DNA of 64,000 nucleotides from DTKD01 sp050948905 (GTDB lineage: Bacteria > Armatimonadota > UBA5829): positions 1,302,001 through 1,366,000 of the forward strand of contig JBMNES010000001.1 in the NCBI GenBank assembly GCA_050948905.1. The letters run 5' to 3'. Shown here piece by piece: positions 16,120 through 24,027 of this stretch. The position numbers and the translations under genes are program-made. Numbering within the stretch: position 1 is the first letter of the stretch; every line of letters starts with the position of its first letter. The notes beneath the pieces were generated by a model. The model saw only the letters and a list, made by a program, of their open reading frames with translations. It did no database searches and was not told the origin of the DNA.

Positions 16120-17592
16120 ATGAGCGCTATCACTCACTACAAAATGGCCGGCGGCGCACCCGTACTGGCAACTGATCCTAAGCTGACGAACTCAATAGTC
16201 TATGCTCGCGATGCTGTCGGAAATCCGCTGTCGATAACCGATTCGGTCGGTAAATGGCAGTATGGCTACGACTCGAACAATCGTCTGATCGCGGCTGTTC
16301 CTCCGAACCCTGTGCCGGAGCAGCCTGCGGGCGGGCCTTATGAGTACGACTGGGTAGGCAACCGCCTGAATCCGCCCGCCAATCCGAACCCGATGGTCTA
16401 TAATGCAGCGGACCAGCTTATGAGTTGGCCCGGGATGCACACTTACACCTACTACCCTGACGGGAGCCTCAAGGAAGTGAAGAACGCCGCAGGCACACAA
16501 GTGCTGAATAGCTATACTTATCTACCAGCTTGGCTTCTTGATACAGCAATATATATGGACAATTCCGGCAGCACCCGAACACTCGCAAATACTTGGGATG
16601 CCAGTTCTAACCGAGTAGGTATGACTGCGAATGGAACACTCTATTCATTCGTATATGACTCTACCGCAGGCATTCCGGTAGTATTCTCGGAATTGTCAGA
16701 GGGCACTGCAGTCTATTACATCCGTGAACCTGGCGGACTGTTGATTGCTCGGTTGCATCCCGGTGACGGTATCCGTTATTATCATTTTGATGAGATTGGC
16801 TCGACGAGATGCTTAACAAATGATAATGGTAACGTAACTGCCGGATACAGCTATGATTCATATGGCAACCTGCTGTCGCACGATCGCTATCTGGAGTCCA
16901 TAAACCAGCCTTACCAGTACGTTGGTCGGTTAGGTTATTATACACACTGGATGGAACCATCCTTTGGACTCCTGCAGTTGGGCATCAGATTCTATAATAC
17001 TGAAGAAGGAATGTTCACGCAAAGGGATGCTATGCAAGGAATGAATTCCTATTCCTACGCAGCATCGGCACCAACACTGATGGTAGATCCCACCGGGCTG
17101 TGGCCGGAGCGCTTAATCGGGTGTTGCCCAGATCTAGATTTTGCTTGGCATTACCTCTTTGGACATCGCCGCCCATGGGTGCTAGACTACCGATTCTTGG
17201 CTAGCTACCGAAATACAAATGCAGTAAAGGGAGCAGTTGCAGCGTATAAGGAAGAGGTTCGCGGACACGTGCGCGACAAGGCAAGACGCGCTTGCAAAAG
17301 TAACCTTGCCGCATCTAACCTTGTAACATCCTGGAGCGACAGCGAATTCAAAGTTCATATTGATACACTTTTGGATCACTGCTGGTTCACAGTCGCGGAA
17401 CACAGTTTCTTCCAAAAAGGTCTGTGTGGAATCAAGGTCAATTGCTGCAAGAAGACCTATACATTCGACTGTGTCCTCGATTTCCGCATGCATGACTACT
17501 GGGCCGACCCAACTGGCCTAGGCATAGGTATTGGAGGATTCACAATCGACGGCTCATTCTGGGAAGGATACGATGGCGGTGGCTCATTCTAA
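16120..17592 (+). CDS. RHS unit 5: mosaic RHS core with novel Cys-rich tip related to unit 3
   Basis: Core homology begins in mid-repeat at about 16110 (MSAITHYKMAGGAPV). Up to about 16465 the DNA is nearly identical to units 2-4, and then it switches abruptly to a diverged RHS sequence (LKEVKNAAGTQVLNSYTYLP, FVYDSTAGIPVVFSEL, HFDEIGSTRCLTNDNGN), which marks a recombination point. The tip (about 328-490) contains YRNTNAVKG, AEHSFFQKGLCGIKVNCC and DCVLDFRMHDYWADPTGLG, matching unit 3 in order and spacing at low identity. ATG 16120 has AGGATG context but no strong ribosome-binding site. A membrane protein gene follows 46 nt downstream. Confidence 0.8.
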   Translation: MSAITHYKMAGGAPVLATDPKLTNSIVYARDAVGNPLSITDSVGKWQYGYDSNNRLIAAVPPNPVPEQPAGGPYEYDWVGNRLNPPANPNPMVYNAADQLMSWPGMHTYTYYPDGSLKEVKNAAGTQVLNSYTYLPAWLLDTAIYMDNSGSTRTLANTWDASSNRVGMTANGTLYSFVYDSTAGIPVVFSELSEGTAVYYIREPGGLLIARLHPGDGIRYYHFDEIGSTRCLTNDNGNVTAGYSYDSYGNLLSHDRYLESINQPYQYVGRLGYYTHWMEPSFGLLQLGIRFYNTEEGMFTQRDAMQGMNSYSYAASAPTLMVDPTGLWPERLIGCCPDLDFAWHYLFGHRRPWVLDYRFLASYRNTNAVKGAVAAYKEEVRGHVRDKARRACKSNLAASNLVTSWSDSEFKVHIDTLLDHCWFTVAEHSFFQKGLCGIKVNCCKKTYTFDCVLDFRMHDYWADPTGLGIGIGGFTIDGSFWEGYDGGGSF

Positions 17593-17638
17593 AGCTGCCT
17601 AACTCCCGTATCAGTAACGATACTAAGGATATTCGATT

Positions 17639-18280
17639 ATGAGATACGAGACAGATGAGAACGGACGTAGAGCTAGCCGGGTATGGATGCCTTGGGGCTG
17701 TCTAGTAACAACCGTAATAGCCCTGTTAGTAATAGGGTGGATCATCTCTGGATTCTTTCTGTGGAAGCAATCTAGAATTCCACTTCCTGATGAATCGGGA
17801 TCGGTGATCTATATGGCTCGGTTGAGAAAAATCCTTTGCGCTGAGTGGAATCGAAAGGTTTGCTTGGAGACGTCTCACTTCAAAGGCCAGACTCGTTGGA
17901 TTCCTGGCGATCCGGGCGGTGCCTGGCCGGTGAACGTGTACTGGTATGCACAGGAAGGCAATTCGGGACCCTATCTTAGGTTTCATGATCCGGATAGTGA
18001 ATACCTGGTTGATCTCCAACACGGAATTACGCTCCTAATGCTACGTAATAATCACGGTGGGTTTGTTGTTGGTGAGATATTTACCGCATCGCCGCGCATA
18101 GGCTCCATAGTGAACCCTATGTCTGGAGAAGATATTCGTACAATTAACGGACATAGGGTCCGCAAACTGGGCGGTCGCGTGGCATCTGGACGGGGCATTT
18201 ACATAGGTCGCATTGAATATCCGTACAACCGTTTCATTCCGAAGCAAGACGCACCGGAGCAAGCACTACCTAAGCACTAA
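17639..18280 (+). CDS. Single-pass membrane protein, candidate immunity to unit 5
   Basis: The 213-aa product has one transmembrane segment at about residues 20-42 (LVTTVIALLVIGWIISGFFL) and then a soluble region rich in aromatic and basic residues. ATG 17639 has AAGGAT 9 nt upstream. No homology to the unit 3 partner is obvious apart from the same architecture (anchor plus soluble domain). Role inferred from its place after a toxin-like tip. Confidence 0.6.
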   Translation: MRYETDENGRRASRVWMPWGCLVTTVIALLVIGWIISGFFLWKQSRIPLPDESGSVIYMARLRKILCAEWNRKVCLETSHFKGQTRWIPGDPGGAWPVNVYWYAQEGNSGPYLRFHDPDSEYLVDLQHGITLLMLRNNHGGFVVGEIFTASPRIGSIVNPMSGEDIRTINGHRVRKLGGRVASGRGIYIGRIEYPYNRFIPKQDAPEQALPKH

Positions 18281-18317
18281 AGACTCTTTGGTTATACTTC
18301 GGGAGGTTTTATACCCG

Positions 18318-18854
18318 ATGCATAGAGATGATGTAGCATACGCCTACGAACTGCCGATCGACTATGGGTGGCCAATCTACGTTGCCCGCGTCGGCAGTAC
18401 GCTGAGGACATCTATGGCAGATAGCTCCGGTGAGAGCGAATATACTTATGACTACTGGGGTCGGCTGAAGACCTACAAGCCGCCGATTGGCCTTGATTCC
18501 GGATATTACGTGGAGTATGATTACAACGATGCCGGCCAGAAGACACAAGTCAAGATCACGAACGGCACGGCTACGACGTACGACGTGACTTATGATTACT
18601 TCGCCAATGGCTGGCTGAAAAACGTGAAGTATAATGGAGACACGATAGCCGAATACTCCTATGATGAGGTCGGGAACAGGACCCGGCAGATCAACGGCAA
18701 CGGCACATATACGGATTATACTTATTCTCAAAGGGACGCGCGGTATATGATGAGCGCTATCACTCACTACAAAATGGCCGGCGGCACACCCGTTCCGGCG
18801 ACAAGATTGCCTGAAGCACCATCCGGAGGAGTGAGGAGGATAAAACATGGTTAG
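18318..18854 (+). pseudogene. RHS unit 6: internal RHS core fragment without tip
   Basis: From about 18325 to 18803 the DNA is nearly identical to the cores at 7725 and 12843 (DVAYAYELPIDY, RLKTYKPPIGLDSGYYVEYD, ITHYKMAGGTPVPAT). Both ends are abrupt: it starts in mid-repeat and, after GGCACACCCGTTCCGGCGAC, passes into unrelated sequence that closes the frame within 17 codons. There is no tip and no C-terminal RHS signature. GGGAGG at 18301 precedes ATG 18318, but a useful product is unlikely. It could serve as a donor for recombination. Confidence 0.75.
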
Positions 18855-19295
18855 TCCGGACGACGCAGTTGTTTTAGTGTTACTGTGCCTTGCTTGGATT
18901 GCGATATCCAAGTACGAGGTGAGTGAAGCCCCTGGCAAGCGCCTTTTCCTCGTCGCTGCGGGATATTTGCTGTGCCGTGTAGGCAGTTGCATGGTCAATA
19001 CTAGCGGGCCTTATGTCTCCAGTTTCGTGCTGGGGATTGTCCTCATCTTCTTGGGTTCTAGCGCAGTAGTACTGTGGGCGCTTTCGGGCAGCGCTTTTCT
19101 GCTAGTGTTAGCTTTCCGGTCACTGCTGTGCAGGAGGGCCATCCCCCCATTGATGAGGCGCGCGTGGGGTATGGGCTGGTCGTGCATTGGGGATTTGCCG
19201 CCATAGTGGTGGCGAGCCTCCTTGCCGCTTGTCTGTTCATTGCTTTGCAGTGGTTTCGTATGGTCCAAGCACCCTACGACGTGACCCTACCGGGA

Positions 19296-19336
19296 TCGGT
19301 AGACCAGCCGTATCAGTATGCTGGCGAACATGGGTA
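19296..19336 (+). repeat. RHS unit 7: 40-bp core remnant
   Basis: TCGGTAGACCAGCCGTATCA and the next 20 bp match the VDQPYQYVGELGY coding stretch of units 1-4. Nothing of the core lies on either side, so this is a minimal recombination scar placed directly before a boundary copy. Confidence 0.75.
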
Positions 19337-19367
19337 TTCCGTTGTTTTGGGAAACCCTTTCCCGAAA
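19337..19367 (+). repeat. Cassette boundary palindrome, uninterrupted copy at the island end
   Basis: GTTTTGGGAAA (19342-19353) and TTTCCCGAAAC (19358-19368) are separated by only CCC. This is the cleanest empty form of the site that carries a 146-bp insert at 10016 and 12491. Confidence 0.78.
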
Positions 19368-19427
19368 CATAGATAAAACGGATGCGCTATAGCCGGAGTG
19401 CGCTAAGCTCATAAATGCGGAGAAGTA

Positions 19428-20120
19428 ATGCAAATGGCGTTAACACTTAAAGATACTCCTGATTGGATGCGGCGAATGGTGAACAGGACATTGTTGCATT
19501 ACTATGGTTGTGGGTTGGAGGCGACAATTGATCTTCAGGCGTCCCAACAGACAGCAACATTGCTCCGCGGCGCGCGCTATAGTGCCCGTCGCAAACATCC
19601 AGTTTGGTCGCAAGTTCTTAATGAGTTGGCTGCATCGCTCCTCAATTACACGATAGAAGACACATCGCTTAACACCTATTGGTATTCATATCAAGTTGAT
19701 GTAATACCATTCAAGGTAACTGATTCTGATTCTAGGGGAATGATTGATTCAGCTCTATCCCAGCAAAATTGCCTCGTTGGACTTACCATAGCCGTCAGCA
19801 CATTGTGTCCCTTGTTTCATGCGCAACCGTTTATGGCTTGGCGTAGAGCGGATGGTGTGCATGATTGCCGCTGGGTTTGTTTTGATGAAGAGCAAGCTCA
19901 AGCACTGGACGTGTGGATGCCTGTTTTCGACCAGATCAATCTAGTAATGAGGAGTTATGGATACTGGATGATAAGCAATGAGCTTCTGCTTACAAAGCTG
20001 CAATGCGCAGAAGCGCCGGAGGCTGCTAATCGATATGTAAAAGATTGCATCTTCGGCGAGTATACGTTTGGTGAGCTCAAAAGACCATTTAATTGGGGTA
20101 GCGTACAATCTCTTGTGTAA
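19428..20120 (+). CDS. Soluble protein of unknown function at the island edge
   Basis: The 230-aa product has no signal peptide or membrane segment. It is rich in aromatic residues (YWYSYQVDVIPF, VMRSYGYWMI) and has about six Cys. ATG 19428 has GGAGAAG upstream. I recognise no family; length and composition fit an immunity-type or other orphan protein. It follows the last boundary copy, and may therefore be the last cassette member or the first gene outside the island. Confidence 0.6.
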   Translation: MQMALTLKDTPDWMRRMVNRTLLHYYGCGLEATIDLQASQQTATLLRGARYSARRKHPVWSQVLNELAASLLNYTIEDTSLNTYWYSYQVDVIPFKVTDSDSRGMIDSALSQQNCLVGLTIAVSTLCPLFHAQPFMAWRRADGVHDCRWVCFDEEQAQALDVWMPVFDQINLVMRSYGYWMISNELLLTKLQCAEAPEAANRYVKDCIFGEYTFGELKRPFNWGSVQSLV

Positions 20121-20283
20121 AATCAATCTGAGGAATGCAAGGCGCGTCCCTTTTCCAAAGCAACAACAATGACCCATTTCGCGCGCGTTATTTCAGGATT
20201 TCGCATTTCTCCCTTCTCCACTTTGGCTATCCGCCTTTTCTGTGGTAGACTGTTATAAACCCCAATGTCAGGAGCACGTTTCT

Positions 20284-21756
20284 GTGTCGTTACGTATTGC
20301 CGCAATTGCGGATATTCACTTCGCCGAAGGATCAATCTATCAGCCAGGCCCCAGGCGCAGTGCCATAGCCAACATTTTACTTCTCAGAGCAATTCACCGA
20401 ATCAACAGGTTTATCAAGCCCGATGTTACAGTAATCCTCGGAGATTTGGTCGACGACGGGTCGCGTGAAGGCCTCGAAGCGGTTAAAGAAAATATCGACC
20501 TGATCAAATCACCGACTATCATCCTGCCGGGCAATCATGACGGCGGCGAGTTTTTCTCTGTATATCCCCCTCCGCCGGAGAGCATCGACATCAACGGATA
20601 CCGGCTGCTGACATTCCTTGACGAGGAGCAGCCTGGTTACAACGCTCGTCGATCAGAACGCGACATAGCCAGAATGGATCAGGCCAGGCAGGATCACGAC
20701 GGCCCGCTGATCTCCATCCAGCACGTCCCGCTTCTTCCTGATAATGCAAGCCAGAGTCCTTATGGTTACACGAACAACAAAGAGGTATGGGATCCGTTTG
20801 AGCGAAACGGGTTTATGCTGTCGCTTAGCGGCCACTGGCATCCGGGTGATGATTTAACAGCCAGAGAAGCTGGCCCGGCCATAGTCGCCCCCGCATTATG
20901 CGAGTCGCCATTTGTCTTTCTTGAGATAAACATCGACGGGGATAAGATAGAGACTACCCGCCACGAACTGGTCATACCAAAGGAACTTGAGCTGTATGAC
21001 TACCATATCCATACCCCGCTTGCCTATTGCAGCCAGAATATGGAAGTGCCGGTGACGAGGGTGCTGGCGGATGAGTTCGGCCTTGCTGGTATAGCGCTGA
21101 CTGAACACTCCGGGCAACTCTATTTCGAGCGTCGCTACTACTGGGATGCGACTTATGTAGATGACGGCATCAACAACCCGCTCGGCGCCGACGACCGGAT
21201 GGATCAATATCTGGCGTTGGCCAATGAGCACTGCCCGCCGGCTCTTTTGGGCCTTGAAATAGACTGCGACAAAGCGGGCAACCCGGTGCTTCGCCGCAAC
21301 GCTTGGGATGCGACTCAGGTCAGGTTAGGTTCAATTCACTGGGTCGGCGAGATGAAGAAGCCGAAAGAAGAAATCGACCTGCACGCCGCCGCAGATGAGA
21401 TGCTGGGCCGATTGGCGGTATTTGCGCGCAGTGGAATCCAGATATTGGCTCACCCGCTCAGGGTATTCCGCGACTGGACAGACGATCAACTGCCACCGCA
21501 CCTGATCCCTGGTATGATCGACATTCTTAAGGAAAATAATGTAGCGGCGGAGATCAACTTCCACGGCCAGATTACGTCGCCGTATTTTTTGAACACCTGC
21601 CTTGATGCTGGAGTAAAGGTAGTGTTCGGCAGCGATTCGCACCATTATCGCGAGGTCGGAGATTTTTACCCGCACCTTAACCTGATTCGCGAGTGCGGGC
21701 TGTCATATTCCGATTTGCCAAAAATCCTGGCTCGCGTAGGCTTGGAGGACAGCTAA
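20284..21756 (+). CDS. Metallophosphoesterase-PHP domain fusion protein
   Basis: The 490-aa product joins two hydrolase domains. The N-terminal half is a calcineurin-like phosphoesterase: IADIHFAEGS (DxH), LGDLVDDGS (GDxxD), LPGNHDGGEF (GNHD), SIQHVPLL and LSGHWHPGDD (GHxH). The C-terminal half is a PHP domain: YDYHIHTPLAYC, ALTEHSGQLYF, LLGLEIDCDKAGNP, LAHPLRVF and FGSDSHHY. Both use two- or three-metal centres to cut phosphoesters, so successive action on one substrate is plausible, but the substrate is unknown. GTG 20284 is chosen because AGGAG (20271-20275) is 8 nt upstream. Its TAA overlaps the ATG of the aldo/keto reductase. Confidence 0.85.
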   Translation: MSLRIAAIADIHFAEGSIYQPGPRRSAIANILLLRAIHRINRFIKPDVTVILGDLVDDGSREGLEAVKENIDLIKSPTIILPGNHDGGEFFSVYPPPPESIDINGYRLLTFLDEEQPGYNARRSERDIARMDQARQDHDGPLISIQHVPLLPDNASQSPYGYTNNKEVWDPFERNGFMLSLSGHWHPGDDLTAREAGPAIVAPALCESPFVFLEINIDGDKIETTRHELVIPKELELYDYHIHTPLAYCSQNMEVPVTRVLADEFGLAGIALTEHSGQLYFERRYYWDATYVDDGINNPLGADDRMDQYLALANEHCPPALLGLEIDCDKAGNPVLRRNAWDATQVRLGSIHWVGEMKKPKEEIDLHAAADEMLGRLAVFARSGIQILAHPLRVFRDWTDDQLPPHLIPGMIDILKENNVAAEINFHGQITSPYFLNTCLDAGVKVVFGSDSHHYREVGDFYPHLNLIRECGLSYSDLPKILARVGLEDS

Positions 21757-22781
21757 TGGAAACAACCAGGCTCGGACGCACTAATCTTATCGTCACCCGC
21801 ACCGGCTTCGGCGCATTGCCGATTCAGAGATGCGACATGGAGGAATCCGCGCGGATACTGCGGGCGGCCTATGACGGTGGGGTAACATTCTTCGATACTG
21901 CGCGCAGTTACTCTGACAGCGAGACTAAAATCGGCTACGCGCTCTCCGATGTGCGATCCTCTATTGTCATCGCGACCAAGTCCGGCGCGAGGAACCGGGC
22001 GGGGGTATTGGCTGACCTGGAAAAGAGCCTTACTGAGCTTAAAACAGACTACGTCGATCTTATCCAGCTCCATAATCCAACACAGATCCAGGACCCGGAC
22101 GATGACGAATCCGCCTATGCCGGCCTCATCGAGGCGCAGCAGAAGGGTATGACCCGCTTCATCGGCATCACAAATCACGCGCGGGATAAAGCAATCGCAG
22201 CCATCGAATCCGGCCTTTACGATACCCTGCAATACCCTGTCTGCCACATTTCCTCCCCTGAGGATATCGCATTAGTCGATATGTGCAGGGATGCGGATAT
22301 GGGCATCATCGCGATGAAACCTCTCTCCGGCGGCCTGATAACCAACCTCGCCCCCGCATTTGCCTATCTGCGGCAGTTCGAGAATCTGATACCGATCTGG
22401 GGTATTCAGAAGATGAGCGAGCTTGAGGAGCTTCTCAAGTTCGACGCCAATCCTCCTGCGCTTGATGAGGAGATGCTTGCGGTGATAGAAAACGACCGCT
22501 GCGAGCTTGCCGGTGATTTTTGCAGGGGCTGCGGCTATTGTCTGCCGTGCCCACAGGCTATCCCCATCAATATGGCTGCGCGAATGAGCCTGCTGCTGAA
22601 ACGCGCGCCGTGGCAGGGGTTTATTAACGACGAGTGGTATGAAAAAATGCACCGCATAGACAACTGCACCGATTGCGGTCAGTGTCGCGCCCGCTGCCCC
22701 TACGATCTCAATCCCCCCGAAATGCTCGCCAAAGCTCTAGCCGAATACGACCAGTTTTACAACGAGCATAAGATTAGTTAA
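21756..22781 (+). CDS. Aldo/keto reductase with C-terminal [4Fe-4S] ferredoxin motifs
   Basis: The 341-aa protein reduces an aldehyde or ketone, probably with NAD(P)H, and has an iron-sulphur tail. Catalytic residues of the AKR barrel are visible: FFDTARSYSDSE (Asp, Tyr), IATKSG (Lys) and LIQLHNP (His). The tail has CRGCGYCLPCPQAIPINMA and CTDCGQCRARCPYDLNPPEM, the usual pattern of the 'oxidoreductase of aldo/keto family with 4Fe-4S' group. ATG 21756 overlaps the upstream TAA (TAATG), and GGAGG lies at 21745, so it is translationally coupled to the phosphoesterase-PHP fusion. The pairing suggests one pathway. Confidence 0.88.
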   Translation: METTRLGRTNLIVTRTGFGALPIQRCDMEESARILRAAYDGGVTFFDTARSYSDSETKIGYALSDVRSSIVIATKSGARNRAGVLADLEKSLTELKTDYVDLIQLHNPTQIQDPDDDESAYAGLIEAQQKGMTRFIGITNHARDKAIAAIESGLYDTLQYPVCHISSPEDIALVDMCRDADMGIIAMKPLSGGLITNLAPAFAYLRQFENLIPIWGIQKMSELEELLKFDANPPALDEEMLAVIENDRCELAGDFCRGCGYCLPCPQAIPINMAARMSLLLKRAPWQGFINDEWYEKMHRIDNCTDCGQCRARCPYDLNPPEMLAKALAEYDQFYNEHKIS

Positions 22782-22855
22782 CGCGTAGTGGCGTAGCAGC
22801 TCACTCTTTGTAAACGATTGTAGCAGGGGGCTTTCGTTGCGGCCATACAAACGAT

Positions 22856-22950
22856 GTCATTTCAAACGCCCTTCCGTCATTTCGAACTCCCCTCCCGTCA
22901 TTTCGAATGCCCCTCCCGTCATTTCGAACGCAGTGAGAAATCTGCTTTTC
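22856..22950 (+). repeat. GTCATTTCGAAC half-site array ending in one full palindrome
   Basis: The stretch 22782-23282 holds no gene. GTCATTTC units start at 22856, 22876, 22897 and 22918, each followed by a short C-rich spacer (CGAACTCCCCTCCC type). Only the last is complete (GTCATTTCGAACGCAGTGAG with AAATCTGC). The same order, several half-units then one full palindrome, is seen at 31677 and 58881. Confidence 0.8.
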
Positions 22951-23067
22951 CGATATCCGATGTCGGGTGTCCGAAGTTCGACCAGTCCACGTTACGCATT
23001 CTATCTGCTATACCTATTTCATAATTTCTGGCTTTCGCCCCTTTCGGGCTTTCGCGTTTCCCTTCCC

Positions 23068-23225
23068 GTCATCCTGCGCGAAGTCGCAGGATCACGCCTC
23101 GCCTATTGCTATGGATTCCGCGATTACGCGCGGTGGTAGCGGGCAATGAGCAGGAACAGATAGGTGGCAATCTCCGAATTGCCACCTCACAACCCGTTTT
23201 GCGGCGATCTCCGAATCGCCGCCGC
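23068..23225 (+). repeat. Composite double hairpin followed by two CTCCGA-family palindromes
   Basis: GTCATCCTGCGCGAAGTCGC with AGGATC (23068-23093), a 25-bp linker and ATTCCGCGATTACGCGCGG (23115-23133) make a truncated copy of the composite seen complete at 31738 and 58599. Then come AGGTGGCAAT-CTCCGA-ATTGCCACCT (23162-23187), the spacer CACAACCCGTTTT and GCGGCGAT-CTCCGA-ATCGCCGC (23201-23222). Confidence 0.8.
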
Positions 23226-23282
23226 ATTAAGCACTTCCTCGACACAGCTCAGCAATTAATATTATTTTGATCCAAATTTCTA

Positions 23283-23311
23283 TTGACAGGTCGCTGGTTA
23301 TCGGGTAATAT
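23283..23311 (+). promoter_or_regulatory. Sigma70-type promoter of the rex-hyd operon
   Basis: TTGACA (23283-23288), a 17-nt spacer and TAATAT (23306-23311) are near consensus. Transcription would start at about 23318, inside the Rex operator, and leave a leader of about 17 nt with only a weak AAGAG site before the rex ATG. Confidence 0.8.
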
Positions 23312-23315
23312 CTAA

Positions 23316-23333
23316 TTGTTAAGAGTTTAACGA
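23316..23333 (+). promoter_or_regulatory. Rex operator overlapping the transcription start
   Basis: TTGTTAAGAGTTTAACGA matches the known Rex box TTGTTAANNNNTTAACAA at all but one arm position. It lies between the -10 box and the rex ATG at 23335. Binding of Rex at low NADH would block initiation, so the operon should be autoregulated and induced when NADH rises. Confidence 0.85.
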
Positions 23334-23334
23334 T

Positions 23335-24009
23335 ATGCCGAGGATGACCTTGCGAGAGAACAAAAAACTGCCAAGAGCCTCTGTGCTGAGATTAGAACTG
23401 TATCTCGAGATGCTCGAACAACTTGAAGCGGACGGCTGCGAATTCGTCACCAGCGCCGAAATAGGCGCGGCAACCGGCATTTCCGCAGTAAAAGTGCGGC
23501 AGGACTTCTTTCACTTCGAGACCGAAGGCAAACCCAAAGTTGGCTACGAAGTGGCCCAACTTGGTGCTCTCATAAGATCCGTCCTTGACCTCGAAACTCC
23601 CAAAAACACCTGCCTTATCGGCTACGGAAACCTCGGCAGGGCGCTGGTTTCAAGCAGTATCTGGTCGAGAGCTGGCTTCAAACTCGCCGCCATATTCGAC
23701 CGTGACACCAGACTCATCGGCAATCAGGCGGCGGGTCTGCGGGTGCGCAATGTCACTGAAATTTTCGGGGTGGTCAAAGCCGAACAGATCATCGCCGGGG
23801 TGATCGCGGTGCCTGCCCAGGTCGCGCAGGAGACCGCGGATATGATGGTCGGAGCCGGTATTCGCGCGATCTGGAACTTCGCCCCCGTAAAATTGCACGT
23901 TCCTGACGACGTGGTCGTCGAAAACCAGTCATTGGCGTGGGGGCTGATAACGCTTTCTTACGCGATGAAATCCAACACAACAACCGATCAGACCCAAGAG
24001 GTCAAATAG
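23335..24009 (+). CDS. rex: Redox-sensing transcriptional repressor Rex
   Basis: The 224-aa product has the winged-helix DNA-binding domain of Rex (residues about 15-80: LPRASVLRLELYLEMLEQL, AATGISAVKVRQDF) and a Rossmann fold for NAD(H) with GYGNLGRAL (about 94-102) and FDRD. The C-terminal domain-swap helix is present (WGLITLSYAM). Rex senses the NADH/NAD+ ratio and represses fermentation and hydrogenase genes. It heads the operon with its own operator. ATG 23335 lies 1 nt after the operator, and a second in-frame ATG at 23344 cannot be excluded. Confidence 0.93.
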   Translation: MPRMTLRENKKLPRASVLRLELYLEMLEQLEADGCEFVTSAEIGAATGISAVKVRQDFFHFETEGKPKVGYEVAQLGALIRSVLDLETPKNTCLIGYGNLGRALVSSSIWSRAGFKLAAIFDRDTRLIGNQAAGLRVRNVTEIFGVVKAEQIIAGVIAVPAQVAQETADMMVGAGIRAIWNFAPVKLHVPDDVVVENQSLAWGLITLSYAMKSNTTTDQTQEVK

Positions 24010-24027
24010 ATTTTGGAGGTAGCTAAA

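Larger units (their letters stand above)
18847..19376 (+). pseudogene. Frameshifted multi-pass membrane protein gene, candidate orphan immunity gene
   Basis: ATG 18847 has a strong GAGGAGG site and opens a frame with four hydrophobic segments (VVLVLLCLAWIAISKYEV, FLVAAGYLLCRVG, FVLGIVLIFLGSSAVVLWAL, AFLLVLAFRSLL). It stops at 19206. A second frame, open from before 19074 to 19376, carries a further helix (FAAIVVASLLAACLFIALQW) that fits as its continuation. A run of six C at 19143-19148 is a plausible slip site. The end of the second frame reads through an RHS scrap (GSVDQPYQYAGEHGY) and the boundary sequence, so the true 3' end was lost. Confidence 0.6.

Noticed and set aside
22856..22950. 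Possible CRISPR-like array
   Set aside because: Units are about 20 bp with 8-9 bp spacers that are nearly the same C-rich text, and there are no cas genes. It is a half-site array of a dispersed palindrome.
22815..23080. Possible tRNA or other structured RNA gene in repeat-rich gaps
   Set aside because: No cloverleaf with TTC-type T-arm and CCA end could be formed; the hairpins belong to the repeat families.
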